Assembly: GCA_012511735.1 (NCBI GenBank)
Contig: JAAZFK010000292.1
Location: 1-7,521, forward strand
Source of the DNA: Clostridiaceae bacterium
Lineage (GTDB): Bacteria; Bacillota; Clostridia; Saccharofermentanales; DTU023
Direction of reading: 5' to 3'
DNA: 7,521 bases
Shown here: piece by piece, positions 5,792-7,521 of the stretch
Layout of the letters: every line of letters begins with the position of its first letter
Numbering within the stretch: position 1 is the stretch's first letter
Notes under the pieces: model-generated
Database searches by the model: none
What the model was told of the DNA's origin: nothing
The model's input: the letters and a program-made list of their open reading frames with translations, nothing else
Program-made: the position numbers and the translations under genes

Positions 5792-5817
5792 TCTTCCAGA
5801 CTCTCGGGTTGACAAAG

Positions 5818-5823
5818 AGGAGG
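5818..5823 (+). promoter_or_regulatory. Ribosome binding site of hpt
   Basis: AGGAGG lies 10 bases before the ATG at 5834 and supports that start. A second purine run, AAAAGG at 5824-5829, follows. The site may be masked by CCTCC at 5760-5764 in an alternative leader fold. Confidence 0.75.
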
Positions 5824-5833
5824 AAAAGGTAAG

Positions 5834-6367
5834 ATGGCATTTGTTGAAAAGAAGGTTGATCACAGATTGGTGTCCCGCGAGGAGATTGATCTTTTCGTGG
5901 AACGCCTTGGTAAGCAGATAGCTTCGGATTACAAGGGCAAAGAACTTTATCTGATCTGTGTGCTCAAGGGTTCCTTCATGTTTATGGCTGACTTGATCCG
6001 CCATATCGACCTCCCTTGTGAGATCGACTTTATGTCGGTTTCAAGCTATGCCGGGGAAAAGAGCACCGGCATCGTCAAGATCAACAAGGACCTGGACAAA
6101 AACATCTCCGGCCGTCACGTGCTGATCGTAGAGGATATTGTCGATACAGGAGTTACCCTCAACCATCTGATGAACCTGCTGTCTACCAGAAATCCTGCCA
6201 GCCTGCGCATCGTCACCGCCTTTGATAAACCGTCGAGGCGCCAGATTGATATCGATGTCGACTACATCGGGATGGAGATTCCCAATGAATTCATCGTGGG
6301 CTACGGGCTGGATTTGGATGGCTATTACAGGAACCTTCCCGACGTGGAGGTGCTGGCGGCGGACTAA
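5834..6367 (+). CDS. hpt: Hypoxanthine phosphoribosyltransferase
   Basis: This purine-salvage enzyme joins hypoxanthine (usually also guanine) to PRPP, giving IMP (or GMP) and pyrophosphate. The 177-aa length is typical. Visible motifs are VLKGSFMF with the pyrophosphate-binding KG at 45-46, the flexible-loop SSY at 70-72, and the PRPP motif VLIVEDIVDTGVTL (96-109) with E100/D101 for ribose and D104 as the likely catalytic base. The purine-binding region has K132 and IPNEFIVGYGLDLDGYYRNLPDV (149-171). It is followed after 48 bases by ftsH, a pairing well known in Bacillota. In B. subtilis HprT has been reported to interact with FtsH and to be inhibited by (p)ppGpp; whether this holds here is unknown. 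It has its own likely promoter and a structured leader. Confidence 0.97.
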   Translation: MAFVEKKVDHRLVSREEIDLFVERLGKQIASDYKGKELYLICVLKGSFMFMADLIRHIDLPCEIDFMSVSSYAGEKSTGIVKINKDLDKNISGRHVLIVEDIVDTGVTLNHLMNLLSTRNPASLRIVTAFDKPSRRQIDIDVDYIGMEIPNEFIVGYGLDLDGYYRNLPDVEVLAAD

Positions 6368-6415
6368 CGGCCCGCATAGACTGGAATTACGAGATACAGG
6401 AAACGATAAAAAGGC

Positions 6416-7521
6416 ATGAACGCACCCGAACAACGAAAATTTGGCGGCTTTTCTTTCTACATCATTCTTATGATTGTGATCCTGGCGGTCACTTTCATGA
6501 TGTCGCGTGGCGACCGGTCCAAGGACGCCACTCTCTTTGACGTCGAGCAGATGATCAGGAGCGGCGTCGTCGAGACCGTCACCATCGATGGAGCCACCTT
6601 AAACCTGAAAATGACTGAAGCCGCAGTTCAGGCAGGTGAGCCTTCAAGTGTCAAGAAGGATATCCCTGCCGATTCTGTCGACAGCTACCTGGAGATCCTC
6701 CGTCTGGCCAAGGCGGAAGGGCATATTCAGGCTTTCGATTACAACCGGCCGACTGATTTCGGCGGCATCCTCAATGGCATCATCATGTTGCTCATGATGG
6801 TTTCCCTGGGGGCTTTCGTCTTTATCTCCTATGCCAGACGTGACGGCGATGGCAAGACTGCCCTGTCCTTTGGCAAGAGCCGGGCCACCCTGGCGGATCC
6901 CAATCAGATCCAGGTCACCTTCGATGATGTCGCGGGCGCCGAGGAAGAAAAGGACGAGCTTCAGGAAGTCGTTGAATTCCTGAAGAACCCCAAAAAATAT
7001 TCCAGCCTGGGCGCCAAGATCCCCAAGGGGATCCTGCTGGTGGGGCCTCCCGGTACGGGTAAGACCCTGTTGGCGAGAGCGGTCGCGGGCGAGGCCAAGG
7101 TTCCCTTCTTCTCCATCAGCGGATCCGACTTTGTTGAGATGTTTGTCGGAGTCGGCGCGTCGCGTGTCCGAAACCTCTTCCTGAATGCCAAGAAAAAAGC
7201 CCCCTGCATCGTTTTCATCGATGAGATTGACGCTGTGGGCCGGCATCGAGGTGCAGGACTGGGTGGGGGCCATGACGAACGCGAGCAGACCCTTAACCAG
7301 CTTCTGGTTGAGATGGATGGGTTCGGCCCCAATGAAGGCGTAATCGTGCTGGCCGCGACTAACCGGCCGGACATTCTGGACAACGCGCTTTTGCGCCCCG
7401 GACGTTTCGATCGCCGCATTGTGGTCATGCGCCCTGACCTGAAAGGCCGTGAGGCCATCCTGCACGTTCACGCCAAGGACAAACCCCTGGCGGAGGATGT
7501 TGACCTGGCGGAAATCGCCAA
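6416..7521 (+). CDS. ftsH: ATP-dependent zinc metalloprotease FtsH (partial, cut by window edge)
   Basis: FtsH is a membrane-anchored hexameric AAA+ protease that degrades unassembled membrane proteins and selected regulators. The visible 368 codons give a short cytoplasmic start, a first membrane helix (about 10-30), an extracytoplasmic domain (about 31-114), and a second helix (about 117-140, GGILNGIIMLLMMVSLGAFV). The AAA domain follows, with VTFDDVAGAEEEKDEL, Walker A GPPGTGKT (210-217), FVEMFVGVGASRVRNLF, Walker B with D269/E270, and arginine fingers R330 and R333 in LLRPGRFDRR. The HExxH protease domain would lie beyond position 7521, so its integrity cannot be judged. An in-frame TAA at 6407-6409 makes the ATG at 6416 the only sensible start. 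Its Shine-Dalgarno is poor: AAGG is one base away and AGGA is 14 bases away. Confidence 0.97.
   Translation, partial: MNAPEQRKFGGFSFYIILMIVILAVTFMMSRGDRSKDATLFDVEQMIRSGVVETVTIDGATLNLKMTEAAVQAGEPSSVKKDIPADSVDSYLEILRLAKAEGHIQAFDYNRPTDFGGILNGIIMLLMMVSLGAFVFISYARRDGDGKTALSFGKSRATLADPNQIQVTFDDVAGAEEEKDELQEVVEFLKNPKKYSSLGAKIPKGILLVGPPGTGKTLLARAVAGEAKVPFFSISGSDFVEMFVGVGASRVRNLFLNAKKKAPCIVFIDEIDAVGRHRGAGLGGGHDEREQTLNQLLVEMDGFGPNEGVIVLAATNRPDILDNALLRPGRFDRRIVVMRPDLKGREAILHVHAKDKPLAEDVDLAEIA

Noticed and set aside
6644..7471. Long open frame of 275 codons on the - strand opposite ftsH
   Set aside because: It lies wholly within the clearly coding AAA domain of ftsH, has no plausible domain or ribosome site that I can see, and is a typical shadow frame.
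7040..7521. Truncated or inactive FtsH lacking its zinc site
   Set aside because: The HExxH motif is absent only because the window ends before the protease domain; the frame is still open at the edge.

Overview
The window carries nine protein-coding genes, all on the + strand: rpsF, ssb, rpsR, rplI, dnaB, tilS, an M29-type metallo-aminopeptidase, hpt, and the first 368 codons of ftsH, which runs off the right edge. Gene order (rpsF-ssb-rpsR, then rplI-dnaB, then tilS ... hpt-ftsH), purine-rich AGGAGG ribosome binding sites, moderately high GC and TG-extended -10 promoters point to a bacterium of the Bacillota (Firmicutes), most likely Clostridia. No species can be named from the sequence alone.

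Layout. Positions 1-100 hold a leader with a small perfect hairpin and a possible promoter remnant. The rpsF-ssb-rpsR operon (101-1369) encodes ribosomal proteins S6 and S18, which bind each other on the 30S platform, with single-stranded DNA-binding protein between them. It closes with a strong intrinsic terminator at 1396-1437. A new transcription unit starts from a TG-extended -10 at 1473-1481 and runs rplI-dnaB-tilS-aminopeptidase (1515-5681). Its genes are joined by stop/start overlaps (TAATG, ATGA, ATGA), so they are probably translationally coupled. A 152-base gap follows, with another TG-extended -10 and two GC-rich hairpins. Then come hpt (5834-6367) and, 48 bases later, ftsH (6416 onward).

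Functionally this is a core housekeeping locus: ribosomal proteins (S6, S18, L9), replication (SSB, DnaB helicase), tRNA-Ile lysidine formation (TilS), peptide turnover (M29 peptidase), purine salvage (Hpt) and membrane protein quality control (FtsH). I see no mobile element, CRISPR array, tRNA, rRNA, toxin-antitoxin or defence system, and I do not think the window holds a wholly new system. The points most worth a second look are: the structured hpt leader with a possible Shine-Dalgarno/anti-Shine-Dalgarno switch; the long genetically encoded glutamate-rich tail of S6; the run of five prolines at the end of DnaB immediately before the ATGA overlap with an SD-less tilS; a TilS that stops after its central domain; the aminopeptidase inserted between tilS and hpt; and the PFDF ending of SSB.
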